64,000 bases of DNA from Prorocentrum cordatum (GCA_963575745.1 CAUYUJ010012780.1:1173237-1237236), one strand, 5' to 3'; counted from the first letter of the stretch, positions 43,191-54,300 are shown. Translations and numbers: made by a program. The notes: generated by a model from the sequence alone, not told the origin.

Positions 43191-46100
43191 GTGCACCGAC
43201 GGCTACCACCTCCGAAACCCCTGCGCCGTCACTCAAAGCCAGACATCTCGAGTTCCCACATCCCACCTGACCATGGAGCCAACTCCCCGGGACTCCAGTA
43301 TCACGCCCGTGCAAAAAGGCATGCGTGTCTGCCGTAAGCGCTCCTCTGCGGAACTCCTCTTGCACGGATTTCAGCCAGGCGTCGTCGCAGCGCTCACATT
43401 CCACTAGCTCTGTTACTCCCTGCGCGCCCTCTTGACCACCACCCCACAGGAGAGCTTGCCCATGCAGCACTGGCGGGAGCGAGGTATACTTCCGAGCCTC
43501 CGCGATGCGCTCTGTTGGCACGTCTGCAAGGAACCCACCCTCCGGAGGGGCCAGCTGCCAAAAATCACCGCTCAGCACGACGTTCAAGCCGCCGAAGGGC
43601 CGCGGCACTCCGTCTTCCCCGCGCTTCTGGGTGCCCACGTCCCGAATGACGCTGCGAAGCTTCTGGTCTACTTCGGCGAGCAGCCGGGCGCTGACCATGC
43701 TGATCTCGTCGATGAACAACCACCTCCACTGCAGGACTCGCTTCGCTGTGTCGTACTGAAGTTTCACATCCTCACCTTTGTCGTCGCCGCGTTTCACGGC
43801 GGGAATACCGCATGCGTGATGTATGGTGTCCCCACCGAGCAGCTGCGCCATAACTGCTTGAAAAGCCGTGATCTGAAAATGGACGCCAATCGTCCATTTC
43901 ATAATGTTTTCGAACAGCTCCTTCCGCAGAATGCGCAGCACGTGTGATTTCCCTGTGCCGGGCCCTCCGTGCATGCACCAACGCAGCGGGTCACCCATGC
44001 CCGCGCCCCCTCGCGATTCCCCTTCCAGCTCTTGCATCGCCCTCTCTGCTACCTGCTTCACCATTTCGAATTGCTTCGCGTTGACCACGCGCCGGCCTGT
44101 GTCTTTGTCAGTCCTCAACTCCAGCTTCCTGAGCCACTCAACCACCTGGCCTGATGTCACCCCTGCCTGCGCCTGCACCATGCCACTTCTTTCTTCCGCC
44201 GCCACTCTGTCGGCCATTGACTTGTCCTTGTTGCGCGACGCCCTTGCTGCGGCCTGCACGCCTTCCAGATCGCAGTTGACCGCTCTCGGCCACGCGCTCC
44301 GGACCTCACTGAGCGACTTTTCACTCGGGCGCTGACCCCGCACTTCCTGTGCCACGGCCATGCCTGCTTTCGAGTTTGCGTAAGGGGAACATCCACCCAA
44401 TCCACTCTCCGGCCCGCCGTCTTCTTCTCCACTGCTGCTGTTACCGTCTCCATCTTCTCCCTTCCGACCACCAACGCGTGACTTCAGAGCCTCGTCCAGC
44501 TGGTCGAATCCTACCTCCAACTCTTCGTCGCTCATGTCCTCATCACTTCGCGCGGCCTCGTGCTCCGCATCCCTCGGGCGCAGGCGATACACGCTGAGGA
44601 AATTACCCACGTACCGCGCAGCCTCTTCCGACTGCACGCCGCCGTCCAACCACGACACCACGGCGTCCACCCACGATTTCGCGCCTCGACGCAGTCGGCC
44701 TGCAAACACCACGTGTTCGTCTGCCTCGGACTGTCGCAGCGTCCATGGATGGAAGTAGGACATGACTATCCGCGCGGATCGCTCTGCTTCCCCATTTCGG
44801 CTCCGAGGCACTGGAGCCCCGAAAAATGTTGGCGCCAAAGGCCTCTTGTTTCTGACCAGAACCCACGTGTGCCGCAGATGGCGGCATCCGTCCGTGTCTG
44901 GAAAGGCAACCCAATCTGTTCCTGCGTCGCCCTTCACCATGTAGTCAACCCCAGGCACAAGCTCTTCCGCCTGCTCCCGATTGCGACCCCGCTCCTTCAC
45001 TTTCTGCTCACCTTCCGTTGTCAAGAACGCGTGGTGCCTGTCCCGATCGGCTTTCGCGTCCCTTATACTGGTAGGGTACGCCACGAGCACGGGCCTCCAA
45101 TACGTAGCAAATTCGTACGGCGACAAGTGCCACAGGCCCTCCCGACTCGGGCGAAAACCGTACAACATGGCCACATCCCTGATAGTGACTTTCCGGCGCC
45201 TCGGGTTTCGCATATCCACCTCCGCGAACTGAGCTTTGCGCCCTCCTGTTGTGCCATCGGACAGCCTCTCAACCGTCTCGACGTATTCGCGCCCGTAGAA
45301 ACAGGTCGTCTCACAAGTCTTGATCGACTCTGCCGACGTCACATCGTTATCCTTGGCATACGCTCGAAGATTCGCACACTCCACCTGGCCGCGAACGATG
45401 CCCTTACCGTAGGCGTCGCTCATGATGCGCGTCGTCATCCGCTTGCCGACGTAGTTCGCATTCTCCCCGCGAAGCTGTCGGCTGAGCTTCTCGATGCCTT
45501 TGGAGCACTCCCGGACTTCATGGAACGCCATGGGCTGCCGCTTCGTGCAGTAATCGCACGCATACCCTGCCTGAGCGTCCTGAGCCATCTGGACCACCTT
45601 GATGATGGCTGCGTCGGTTTGCTTCTCCGAACACCCTTTGCCGCACGTGCAACTCTCGCTTGTGATCGGCAACCGGTACGGCAGCTGCACGTCCGAATTG
45701 AAACGTTGCGCGGCAAGCATGCATGGATGTGTCCCGTTCAGACTCTCATGGTTCATGGGCCCATGCAAACTCCCGACGCGGTTCCGCCTCCCTGCCTTCG
45801 GCATATCCAGCTGCGTCGCCAGCCCTGGGCAGATCACCACCGGATGGTCGATGAGCTGCGCCGTTCGCGGGAAATCGGCCTTACAGAGATTCGGATTGTC
45901 CTTCCGACGACACGCTGGCAAGGGCACCCTCACCCCCGTCTCTGGGTTCTCAAGATGCACGTGGTGCTGCTTCCGCTCTTGAAGGTACTGCACGTCACCG
46001 TCGAGGTACCTGCTCTCCCAAACGCGCGCTTCCTCCGCCTCTTCCAGCTGCGTCACTCCCTGCCCCGCCCTGCGAGTCTGATACGTCGGACGGCACACCA

Positions 46101-49100
46101 GCCCAAACTCATTTTTATATTCTGGCCACGCGGCTTCCGCTCCCGCCAGATTCCCATTCAGACCGTCTGGGGTCACGCGCGCGGAGTACTCCTGCCGGCA
46201 AACCCGGCGCTTGTACTCCAACGACTCCTTCACGAACGCCCGCCCCCATCCGTCCGCATTGTTCCGGACGGGTTCGAAGATTTTGTCCAGCGGCGTGTGC
46301 TGGTGCAGACACTGTACGAACACCTGACAGTGCGCGTGGAGCGCGCCCGTCGACTTTTGCGCTTCGATGGAGACATAGCACGCGTCCACCCTGCCGAACA
46401 CCCCGCCTTCCGGCGAGGCGTTGCTGCCGAACAAATCCTGGCACGGCGACATTCGCTCGCCATGGTTGCATCCCGGGCAGTTCGGGCAGCTGCGCAACCC
46501 GAAAAGATGCCGCATCGTCGCGTCTACAATCACGCGGAAACCTTCCACGCTCGCCATAGGATCCCGCGCGAGTATATTCCTGCGCTCCGCCCAAGTAGGC
46601 ACTTGCGACGTGATCGCCGCCAGCGGTAGTTGCAGGCGCACATCGTCAGTCTCTGGAGCGACCTGCGGCCACTCTCGACTACCAGCTGCCCGCGACGCTG
46701 CCGCATCGCTCACCGCATTGTGGACGGGGTCACGACGTCGTGTGCGCGACAACCGTACCATGAGGAGACTGTGTCCTTCGTCCGGAGAAAAAGTGACAAA
46801 GATCGGTACGCCGTACCGAACGCGGAGAGCGTTGGTTTCGAACCGCATGACCCGTCGTGTCTCTTGCGTCCCTGGTAACCGCCGAGACGTGTGCTCGATG
46901 TTCGCGAGCAACTTGTGGGCCGCTCTGCCGAGTCCCGGGACGTAGCGCACTTTCGTCATGTCTCCCATCACTTTCTGCTTCTTACCGTTCACGTCCTGGT
47001 ATTTCCCCGCCAATGCACGGTAGATCTGCTTCGCCCCTTCGCTGATCTCCTCGGGTGTGATTTGCGCATCCACGTCCTGCGGGTTCGCGGATACGTACGT
47101 AAACCACGTCCTGCTCAGGTTCACCGCTGAACGAAATACCAAGTTCCACGACACGAACCCGAAATGCCAATCGCGCGACAACTGGCTCTCTACGCGACGA
47201 CTCATGATGCGAACCCACAGCGGCAACTCCACCCGCGGGGCTCCTTCCGAACGCCGATACCGCGGACGCTTCAAGAAGGCCGGCATGTCGGGCATGCCTG
47301 TACAATACTTGAAAATGAAAGCAAACGCTACGCCGAAATACCACGGTTCGAATTGATCTATCATTGTGTTCCCCGTACACACACGCAAACGATCCACTCG
47401 TTCGTTCCTCTCCAGCGCCTCTGTCAACAATCTCGCCTCTTCCCGTTCCTTCGCCGGCGCGAAGTCGGGCTCCGTTGCTAGCCCGCCTTCGCGCGGGCGC
47501 TTCGCTCGTGTACCTACTTGCTCCGACTCGCTCTCGCTGTGATCTGTGCGCTCGCTGGTCCCATCGTGTTCGCATTCTGGCGACACCCTCTGTACAAAAT
47601 TTCGTACGGCTTCCACGCGCTGGGCATTGATATCCCCGTCATCGAAGCTGCTCTTCTCCAGAACCACGGCGTTGCCTCTCGTCGTTTCCAAGATCTCCGC
47701 CGCCTCCTGCAACCCATCCGGGCGCGGAACTGGAGTCGCCGCCTTCTGCATCTGTATCTTGTCCAGCTCGTTGTCCAAAGGCACCAGACGCATGATCTCG
47801 GGCGGCACCTCACCATCAGGCAGCTCCGCAGCTTTTTTTCGCACCTGTTCCATGCAAACGTGCTGATACGCTCGGTGCCCACGCTTCTTCGCCCCCTCGA
47901 TCAGCTTTACGACCACGTCCCGACGGACGACTGCCTGATGTATGAACTTCGCCATGCTCGCTGCCGTATCGTCGTCTCCTCCGGACTTCAATATCACCGA
48001 CACTATGTCGGCCAGTTCTTTGCCTGTCCGCGGCACCGACGGCGGCCTTGCCTTCGACGCCCCTTCCTCCAAGGCGGTCAGCTGCGCGAACATGTCCGTC
48101 CACGGCATCGGGAAGGACGTCGCGTTCCCGCGAGCAGCCATACGACGCGTGTTGTTCCCCGCCTCCATGTCAAAAGATCGTTCGTTGCGATGCCGCTTCT
48201 CCAAGGTGAAACATACCATCGAGGTCACGCACACGGACGCACAAATCATCTCGAGCAGCGTTACGTTTCCTGCGAATAGCTCCTCCGGTGAGTAGAACGT
48301 CATCATGTCATTAGCGAGAGCTGCAGGGGGTACCGCCGCCTCGCCTCTCGGGCCAGACATACCCGTTCGGCATTCCTCGCACAGCGGCGCCTCGCAACGA
48401 TCGCAGGGCTCGTTCCCTTCGTGCCGCGATGCCGTGCTGCAGCGCATATCTTCGGGGCAACACAACACCTTCACATGTCCATCGCCCGACGCGATGGTTG
48501 CTTGCCAATCTTCAAAATCCTCCGCGTGATCCCGCAGATGCACGTCGCTGCCGACCTGACCGTATCGACCCACATAACTTTCTACGGACAAATGCTTTCT
48601 GACGAACGAGCCAGGCAGTCCGAAGATGCCATCCAAATCAGGCGACACCTTCTGCCAAGTGATTGGATTCCCCCGTCGCCCTTCCACGTGAGGAAATTTC
48701 CGCGCACACACCATGCATATCAGAGAACAAACTGACTCGTCTCCCAGCGCCTCCGCATATGCACGGAGACATCGCCGGTCAATGGCAAGTGCGGCGAGAG
48801 GAGCTTCTTGACGGACCTTCCATGCCACGACCTCGTTGTACGCGGACAAGTAACGCAACTCTTCGCTCTTCTCTTCCTCGGCAGACGCGCAAACCAGCGA
48901 GCCTGCGATGTCCTCGAGCTGCGCCCGATGCTCCTTCAGCAGGTGCGCGCCCAGATCTGCATCCGGATATCCATGCCAGAGGCAAGGCGTCCAGTCGCCC
49001 TCCCACCATCGATTGAAGGCACAGTGTTTCGTCGGCAATTCTACTGCTCCAACCGATGTCGGGCATCCGCCACATAAGGCAGCCCCATTCGCCGAGACAG

Positions 49101-52100
49101 CGGGCAACGTGGGTGCGCCCTTCAAGTGCTCCGTCGCAACTCTTTCCAAATGCTCCTCCCTTTTCCGTCGCGGGTCGTCCGACACTTTTGCAGCGCGGAC
49201 CCGATGCACGTGTCCAGGCGCGTCTGAAGGGCCCTCGCGGTCACCCGCTGGGGTAGCGCTGGTGCTCGACGTGGTGTGCGTTGGCACCGCTTTACCGCCT
49301 GTGTCGGTTGGGCCGCCGGTCCCTGGCCCTGCGGCGTCACTGCGCGTCGTCTTCCTTGTGATTCGCGTTCGCTTCGCCTTCGAGTCGGCTTCGGTGACCT
49401 CCGTCTGCTTTGCATTGTCCCCGCTTCCGGTTCCGGCTTGGGCACTCGTCTTGTTCGGCGCGGCCACCAACGAGTCCTGCTCCACGCTTTGCCACACAGG
49501 TTTGTATGTCGTGCTCGCAATGTCCGCCCCGGTTTCATTGTATACCTCGACTACGGCAACCTCGCCCTCAGCGCGCACCTCCTCCTCGCACGGCCATGCG
49601 CCGAGCGCGGGCCCATCCCCCTCGAGTTCTGCTCGGGTAAACGACATTGAAACCCCCAATCCGCTTGCCCCAAGGAGCCCGTCAAAGCGGGAGTACGTGC
49701 GAACGATGATCTGGCAGGGCAGCGCTATTCCGGCCGTGCCGTGCCGGGCCAACGCGAATCTCATGATCTCACCAGCATGGACGCCGCGTCGGAGCTCACC
49801 GTCATGCGACCCCAACGCCAACCATATATCTCCGACGGTCCGCAGATGATCCATACACGCCTCGCAAGCGACACGGCGCCCCTCGTCTGACGCCAACGCC
49901 TGGTCACACCACCCCAAACGGGCCAACAGCTGAAAGATACTGTCCGCCAGGGAAGCGCCAATGCCGTGTCCAAGACTGCAACCCACGCGGCGGCCTGATA
50001 ATGCCATGTCCTCAGCTCGCTCATTGTCGGTCTTTGCTTCGAATACCAACGCCCCCATAAGAAATTCCATGAATTTAACCGTGCGGTCTTCCAACACGCG
50101 ACGCCGATCCTCCACGTCGCGCGCGCCCAGCAGCTCCTCCCGCGCGACTTTCCACCCCCGCCAGTCACGAACCCATTCCTCTTTCATGACACGCAGCAGC
50201 GGCGCCGTTTCACCCCAAACTCTCCACAGGTGCGCGTGCAGCTCTGTAGGCACAAAGTCCAGGCCCGCAATCACCCGCGCTTCGGGCTCTTCACACGCAT
50301 TCCGTAGAAGACGCAATGCGCGCCCATCGGCTTCTCGGATGACGCGCACTGGTGCCAGGAGATCATCAGGGAGGACATGCACTGCCCGCTCACGTCCAGG
50401 TCTGGCTGCCACGCCCTCCATGATGGGCCTTCGGGCGCTCCCTTTCGCGGTAGTCGCCGTGCAACAGGTCGCCGTCGCGCTACCACTGCCTTCCCTGCTC
50501 TTTCTCTTACCGCCGCCGGCCTGGCCAAAATCCGTTCGGCGCCCATCCCCGCGCCCACCTCGACCTCCGCCACCCGCCGTCGCAACCGGGCCGGTCCCAC
50601 GGGCAAGCCCCGCCGGCTTATCTTCTTCCGCGCCCATTGCTCCGTCGCCCACATCAGCGTCTGCGACGTTGACACCGTCTCCTGCGCACTGACCGCCGCA
50701 CTTTGCCCCATCGCTGCATTCTCCCGTCTTCCAAGCAGCCACTAGCACCTTCTTCCCCGCCCGACTTATATTCCCCGCACGAACGTCCGATGCATCAGGC
50801 AGTCCTCTCTGGGTTTGCGAAGCCTCCGAATGAGTAGGCAGAGTCGGCGGAACTGGCGGCGGCGGCACAGCTCTCGACACGCATTCCAGACGCTCGTAAT
50901 GTCCGCGCACAGCGCTCCTCCCAAAACCAGCGTTTATACCAATAAGAGTGATGCTCGCCGAGTCGCCGGCAGGCAAGACATACTTGTGCAGCTGAAAGAC
51001 TGTGCGATGAGGCCAACGCTCCTCCCGAACCTCCCGCGCTATTCCCGCGTTCAGATTTGCGCACTCGCACAATAACATGAGCTCTAAATCACTCAGATAA
51101 TACCCATCTGAGCATAAAGCCTCCAAATAACAAGGGTACACAAGCGAGAAGAAGTCCTCGAATGGCTCTCGCACCAAAACAGACTCCCCGGCGTCGACGA
51201 TGGGCGCGTGCGTGCGGGCCTCCTTCACTACCTCTACAAAGTCACCTACTCCAGCACCGACTGCTCTGTCTACGTGCGCGCCCTGCAGGTCAGCCACCGT
51301 GTTACTCACGTGCTCCAGGAAAAAATCAATGTTGTTCATGCCGCAGTACTCTACGATGCCGCGGCAGTAATGTTGTCCGAGCTCTGTGTCTGTGCCAACG
51401 ACGTCGATCTCCCTCTGCCCGTCATTGCCTATGCATTCGTAGTCGTCAAGAATGCCCATGTGAGTCAACAGCGGGCGCAGAAAAATGTCTTTCATGTCGA
51501 TCCCGCATAAGTTTCCCAGCGCACTAGCCACGTCGCGCCGCTTCTGCTCGAAGACGGACAACGCTTCACTCTCTCGCTTCACGGCGCACACACAGGCATT
51601 CATGACATGGCGCTTCCCCTTTATCTTCTCCCACAATCTCTTTTCCTCCGCCAGCATGCCGAGATTGCGATCGTTCAGACCAGCATGCTGTTCCGCCTGC
51701 GGCTTGATCACATGCTTCCACGCCGAGTTCATCAGCTCATCCAGTGCTGGAGAATTGCGGGAATTTCGGCGCACTTGGTCTGCTGTCTCGCCGAGCGTCC
51801 ATCGCAAGAATCCTCTCCCATCGGCGTGCCGCAGCCCATTTGGGCTGGCCGAGCCGAACGGCGCGTTAATACCACAAGCGCCGCCCTGGCCGCTGGTGAG
51901 CATCTTTCGATACCGACAGTTTTCCAGTGCCTTCACTCTCACGGCAGAGCACGGCGCGTCACCAATGACGACTGGGCACCCGTCACGATGCAGCCCAGCA
52001 TTCGCGCTCGCGCTATGGCTTGCCGCCGACGCTTCATTTTTGCCGACACGACTGGCACCAGCAACGGAACGTCGCCATGGGGCCCGCACAGGTTCACCCT

Positions 52101-52911
52101 CCACCCCGCTTAATACGCCGTGCCCACGAGCGACGCGAACTACATGTCCTTCGGACAGCCAAATGGCAGACCCGACGCAGCGGCCATCCGAATCACCCAG
52201 CCGCCACCTCCAATGGGCTCCCTCCTCCAGAAGATCCGCAAGTTGTCCTGCCTCGTAGACCCACGCGAAAGCCTTCTGCTGGCACAGCCACCGCTGGACC
52301 GCGTCCACGTTCCTTTGTGGCACCGGGCCCACCCCGCCCGCACCCGAAAATGCATTGTTAGGGCACTCTCGCGAAAAAAATCGCAAAGCTTCTCGGCGCC
52401 AACGACCGCGCTGCATACGCGCTACGGCATCTTGCAAGCACTTGTTTTCCCAGGGCCCCACGGTTGCTTCGTCTGCCGCGAGGGTCGCCACAGAGGTCGT
52501 CGGCGCGCAAGCCACGTACACCGTCCAAGCGACAGCAGCCCGTAGCATTCCATCACCAAGTGTCTCGACCGGCACGCCACCGCACCTTCCGCACATGGCG
52601 ACGCACTCGCTCCACTGGTTCCTGCCCCGACCCTGGTGGAGCACCTTCCGGTTCACGCCACTCCCCAGCGTGCGACGCACGCGAACTTTGCGAGCACTCC
52701 CGGCACGGCGCGCTTCGCGACCCGACATCCACGCCGCGATACGCCATAACCCATGCGGATTCGAATCATGCCCGAGTGCAACGAAAAGGACTGCGCGCAA
52801 CACGTCGAAGAACGAAACGCCCACGACGTCGTCCGTTTTTTTTCGGAGACACTCCTCCCGATCGGGGCTCTCTTCACAGCCGTGCACCTGTCTCGCGTCC
52901 AAGGAATGCAC
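43072..52911 (-). CDS. Helitron-like Rep/helicase protein, main part (frameshifted near its end)
   Basis: An open frame of about 3,280 codons with no intron. Domains in order: a putative OTU-like cysteine protease region (GQGGACGINAPFG with Cys346; a GHYERL block with His671); a Cys-containing DUF6570-like region around residues 1500-1580 (LANDMMTFYSPEELFAGNVT); a Helitron N-domain (FVTFSPDEGHS, about 2035); the Rep HUH motif (STGALHAHCQVF, His2192 and His2194); the Y2 pair (FYGREYVET, Tyr2539 and Tyr2543); the PIF1 helicase Walker A (GGPGTGKS, 2982-2989) and Walker B (LFIDEIS, Asp3068/Glu3069). The first in-frame start is GTG; no convincing ATG was found, and upstream sequence may be missing. 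Near 43195-43245 the sense leaves this frame, so its last 25 or so codons are wrong. It nicks and unwinds DNA for rolling-circle transposition. Confidence 0.85.
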   Translation of the reverse strand: MHSLDARQVHGCEESPDREECLRKKTDDVVGVSFFDVLRAVLFVALGHDSNPHGLWRIAAWMSGREARRAGSARKVRVRRTLGSGVNRKVLHQGRGRNQWSECVAMCGRCGGVPVETLGDGMLRAAVAWTVYVACAPTTSVATLAADEATVGPWENKCLQDAVARMQRGRWRREALRFFSRECPNNAFSGAGGVGPVPQRNVDAVQRWLCQQKAFAWVYEAGQLADLLEEGAHWRWRLGDSDGRCVGSAIWLSEGHVVRVARGHGVLSGVEGEPVRAPWRRSVAGASRVGKNEASAASHSASANAGLHRDGCPVVIGDAPCSAVRVKALENCRYRKMLTSGQGGACGINAPFGSASPNGLRHADGRGFLRWTLGETADQVRRNSRNSPALDELMNSAWKHVIKPQAEQHAGLNDRNLGMLAEEKRLWEKIKGKRHVMNACVCAVKRESEALSVFEQKRRDVASALGNLCGIDMKDIFLRPLLTHMGILDDYECIGNDGQREIDVVGTDTELGQHYCRGIVEYCGMNNIDFFLEHVSNTVADLQGAHVDRAVGAGVGDFVEVVKEARTHAPIVDAGESVLVREPFEDFFSLVYPCYLEALCSDGYYLSDLELMLLCECANLNAGIAREVREERWPHRTVFQLHKYVLPAGDSASITLIGINAGFGRSAVRGHYERLECVSRAVPPPPVPPTLPTHSEASQTQRGLPDASDVRAGNISRAGKKVLVAAWKTGECSDGAKCGGQCAGDGVNVADADVGDGAMGAEEDKPAGLARGTGPVATAGGGGRGGRGDGRRTDFGQAGGGKRKSREGSGSATATCCTATTAKGSARRPIMEGVAARPGRERAVHVLPDDLLAPVRVIREADGRALRLLRNACEEPEARVIAGLDFVPTELHAHLWRVWGETAPLLRVMKEEWVRDWRGWKVAREELLGARDVEDRRRVLEDRTVKFMEFLMGALVFEAKTDNERAEDMALSGRRVGCSLGHGIGASLADSIFQLLARLGWCDQALASDEGRRVACEACMDHLRTVGDIWLALGSHDGELRRGVHAGEIMRFALARHGTAGIALPCQIIVRTYSRFDGLLGASGLGVSMSFTRAELEGDGPALGAWPCEEEVRAEGEVAVVEVYNETGADIASTTYKPVWQSVEQDSLVAAPNKTSAQAGTGSGDNAKQTEVTEADSKAKRTRITRKTTRSDAAGPGTGGPTDTGGKAVPTHTTSSTSATPAGDREGPSDAPGHVHRVRAAKVSDDPRRKREEHLERVATEHLKGAPTLPAVSANGAALCGGCPTSVGAVELPTKHCAFNRWWEGDWTPCLWHGYPDADLGAHLLKEHRAQLEDIAGSLVCASAEEEKSEELRYLSAYNEVVAWKVRQEAPLAALAIDRRCLRAYAEALGDESVCSLICMVCARKFPHVEGRRGNPITWQKVSPDLDGIFGLPGSFVRKHLSVESYVGRYGQVGSDVHLRDHAEDFEDWQATIASGDGHVKVLCCPEDMRCSTASRHEGNEPCDRCEAPLCEECRTGMSGPRGEAAVPPAALANDMMTFYSPEELFAGNVTLLEMICASVCVTSMVCFTLEKRHRNERSFDMEAGNNTRRMAARGNATSFPMPWTDMFAQLTALEEGASKARPPSVPRTGKELADIVSVILKSGGDDDTAASMAKFIHQAVVRRDVVVKLIEGAKKRGHRAYQHVCMEQVRKKAAELPDGEVPPEIMRLVPLDNELDKIQMQKAATPVPRPDGLQEAAEILETTRGNAVVLEKSSFDDGDINAQRVEAVRNFVQRVSPECEHDGTSERTDHSESESEQVGTRAKRPREGGLATEPDFAPAKEREEARLLTEALERNERVDRLRVCTGNTMIDQFEPWYFGVAFAFIFKYCTGMPDMPAFLKRPRYRRSEGAPRVELPLWVRIMSRRVESQLSRDWHFGFVSWNLVFRSAVNLSRTWFTYVSANPQDVDAQITPEEISEGAKQIYRALAGKYQDVNGKKQKVMGDMTKVRYVPGLGRAAHKLLANIEHTSRRLPGTQETRRVMRFETNALRVRYGVPIFVTFSPDEGHSLLMVRLSRTRRRDPVHNAVSDAAASRAAGSREWPQVAPETDDVRLQLPLAAITSQVPTWAERRNILARDPMASVEGFRVIVDATMRHLFGLRSCPNCPGCNHGERMSPCQDLFGSNASPEGGVFGRVDACYVSIEAQKSTGALHAHCQVFVQCLHQHTPLDKIFEPVRNNADGWGRAFVKESLEYKRRVCRQEYSARVTPDGLNGNLAGAEAAWPEYKNEFGLVCRPTYQTRRAGQGVTQLEEAEEARVWESRYLDGDVQYLQERKQHHVHLENPETGVRVPLPACRRKDNPNLCKADFPRTAQLIDHPVVICPGLATQLDMPKAGRRNRVGSLHGPMNHESLNGTHPCMLAAQRFNSDVQLPYRLPITSESCTCGKGCSEKQTDAAIIKVVQMAQDAQAGYACDYCTKRQPMAFHEVRECSKGIEKLSRQLRGENANYVGKRMTTRIMSDAYGKGIVRGQVECANLRAYAKDNDVTSAESIKTCETTCFYGREYVETVERLSDGTTGGRKAQFAEVDMRNPRRRKVTIRDVAMLYGFRPSREGLWHLSPYEFATYWRPVLVAYPTSIRDAKADRDRHHAFLTTEGEQKVKERGRNREQAEELVPGVDYMVKGDAGTDWVAFPDTDGCRHLRHTWVLVRNKRPLAPTFFGAPVPRSRNGEAERSARIVMSYFHPWTLRQSEADEHVVFAGRLRRGAKSWVDAVVSWLDGGVQSEEAARYVGNFLSVYRLRPRDAEHEAARSDEDMSDEELEVGFDQLDEALKSRVGGRKGEDGDGNSSSGEEDGGPESGLGGCSPYANSKAGMAVAQEVRGQRPSEKSLSEVRSAWPRAVNCDLEGVQAAARASRNKDKSMADRVAAEERSGMVQAQAGVTSGQVVEWLRKLELRTDKDTGRRVVNAKQFEMVKQVAERAMQELEGESRGGAGMGDPLRWCMHGGPGTGKSHVLRILRKELFENIMKWTIGVHFQITAFQAVMAQLLGGDTIHHACGIPAVKRGDDKGEDVKLQYDTAKRVLQWRWLFIDEISMVSARLLAEVDQKLRSVIRDVGTQKRGEDGVPRPFGGLNVVLSGDFWQLAPPEGGFLADVPTERIAEARKYTSLPPVLHGQALLWGGGQEGAQGVTELVECERCDDAWLKSVQEEFRRGALTADTHAFLHGRDTGVPGSWLHGQVGCGNSRCLALSDGAGVSEVVAVGARRQRSPRKTSAGRNVESAGVSANGAVSSSQVQMTRACTL

Positions 52912-54300
52912 GCGCGGTTGGTCATCCGCGTACCGCCGCGCGCCGTGCGCCCACTACGCAGGCCAAAGCGTCGTGGCGAGGGCCGCAGCACGGACCAGCG
53001 CGCTTGTGAGTTCTGGCACGGGCAAGCCACTCCCCCGCTCCTAATGGAAGCTCCGACCACGGCCATGTCACGCGTTCGCGTCCAATCATCCGGCGTCTGC
53101 GCCGCCGGGGCGCGACGGCCGTCATCTCTTCCTCCTCCCTCTTCTTCCCTTCCGCCCCCGATTCCTCCTCCGCGCCCAACTCCACCCGCTACGCGGCCCG
53201 CTCTCGCGTCGAGGCTACGGCGCTCTCGATTCCCACCCGCGCGCGCCCTCAGAGCCCGCAGCACGCGGCTCCGAGCGAGCAATCGCTGTACTCCGTTCCC
53301 GAGATGCCCTCGGCGCTTGCAATGCCTTCTCTCCTTCCCCGCGTCTCGCAGACGGTGCGAATCCCTTTGCCCATCGACTCGCTGCACTCCCGCCGCCGCC
53401 ACTGCTGGTCGAACTAGTTCCGGAGCCGACTCCTCCCCCTCGTGGGAATCTCTGGCTCGATAGACCCCGCGGCAGGTTCGCGAGAGTTCCCTCGTTCCAT
53501 CGTCCGGAAGCCCCCCCTGCGATGCAACTCTCTGAAGTTTGTCCTGTCTGTCGTTCGGGGCGCGCGCCTTGCGAAAGGGACGCGGTTGCTCTCCCCTCCG
53601 GTCGCTCGGAGGACGAGCCTGGGCGACGAAACGTGAGAGTTCCCCCCGTCGACCGATCGCAGGAGGCAAGTCGGAGATCATGGCCCAAGGCCGGCCTCCG
53701 CCAACTCGCGGTAATCTCCTCTGTCCATCACGCCGACTGCAATAGCCGGGACATTGGGCACACATCCGACAGGCGCCCTCCGGCAATCTCTGGCCCACTC
53801 CACTACCGCAAGCGCCGGACAACTCAACGCGCGCCCACCTCTGACCTGGTGAACGCCACCCTTGCGGAGACCTTCGGCGGCGACATGACCCTTGCAATGT
53901 TTTCTCCCTTCGACCAGGCGCGCGCGCGACTCTTCCGTGGCCGCCAGGTCTACACAGGCGGAACGGCCTCACCAGTCTACAGAGTCTGCACGACACGCCT
54001 TGCGACAGGTCGCGCCGACATTCCCAACCGTTTCGCGTGGGCGGCCATCTTCTCCGAACCCACTCGCCAAAGCCCAACGCCCTACGGCCGTGAACAGCAC
54101 ACCGCCCTCCGCTCCTCCTGTGAGCGAAATGATCAACCGGTTGTGCTCCGCGAAACCAACCTCGAGCGTCGAAGCAACATGTTGCGACAGAAGACCAGCG
54201 GTCGCGATCTACGGATCAGCGGCGCCGCGGCGGGACATATGATGCGACGGTTTCCCCCTGATCATGCTACACTCTAGATACCGTGGCGCGACCGCCCCGA
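52912..54300. other. upstream region of the Helitron, no firm gene
   Basis: A minus-strand frame at 52653-54077 is open over 474 codons. It includes a loosely repetitive Arg-rich part (GELSRFVAQARPPSDRRGEQ and similar) and a few Cys-rich bits. It overlaps the Helitron ORF start in another frame, and I cannot decide between an N-terminal extension of the Helitron protein, a separate ORF and chance. The Helitron 5' end should lie here or beyond. Confidence 0.3.

Larger units (their letters stand above)
41006..52911 (-). mobile_element. Helitron-like rolling-circle transposon, coding region
   Basis: The two ORFs at 43072-52911 and 41006-43084 together encode all the hallmark parts of an autonomous Helitron: HUH nuclease, Y2 tyrosine pair, and PIF1-family helicase. 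The true ends were not identified; no CTRR end with a preceding hairpin was confirmed. On its 3' side the element runs straight into the 112 bp array. Coding is uninterrupted by introns, unlike the neighbouring genes. Confidence 0.85.

Noticed and set aside
44560-46629. A 689-codon plus-strand open frame
   Set aside because: Lies antisense to the Helitron ORF, whose domains are clear; the frame is a GC-rich mirror artefact.
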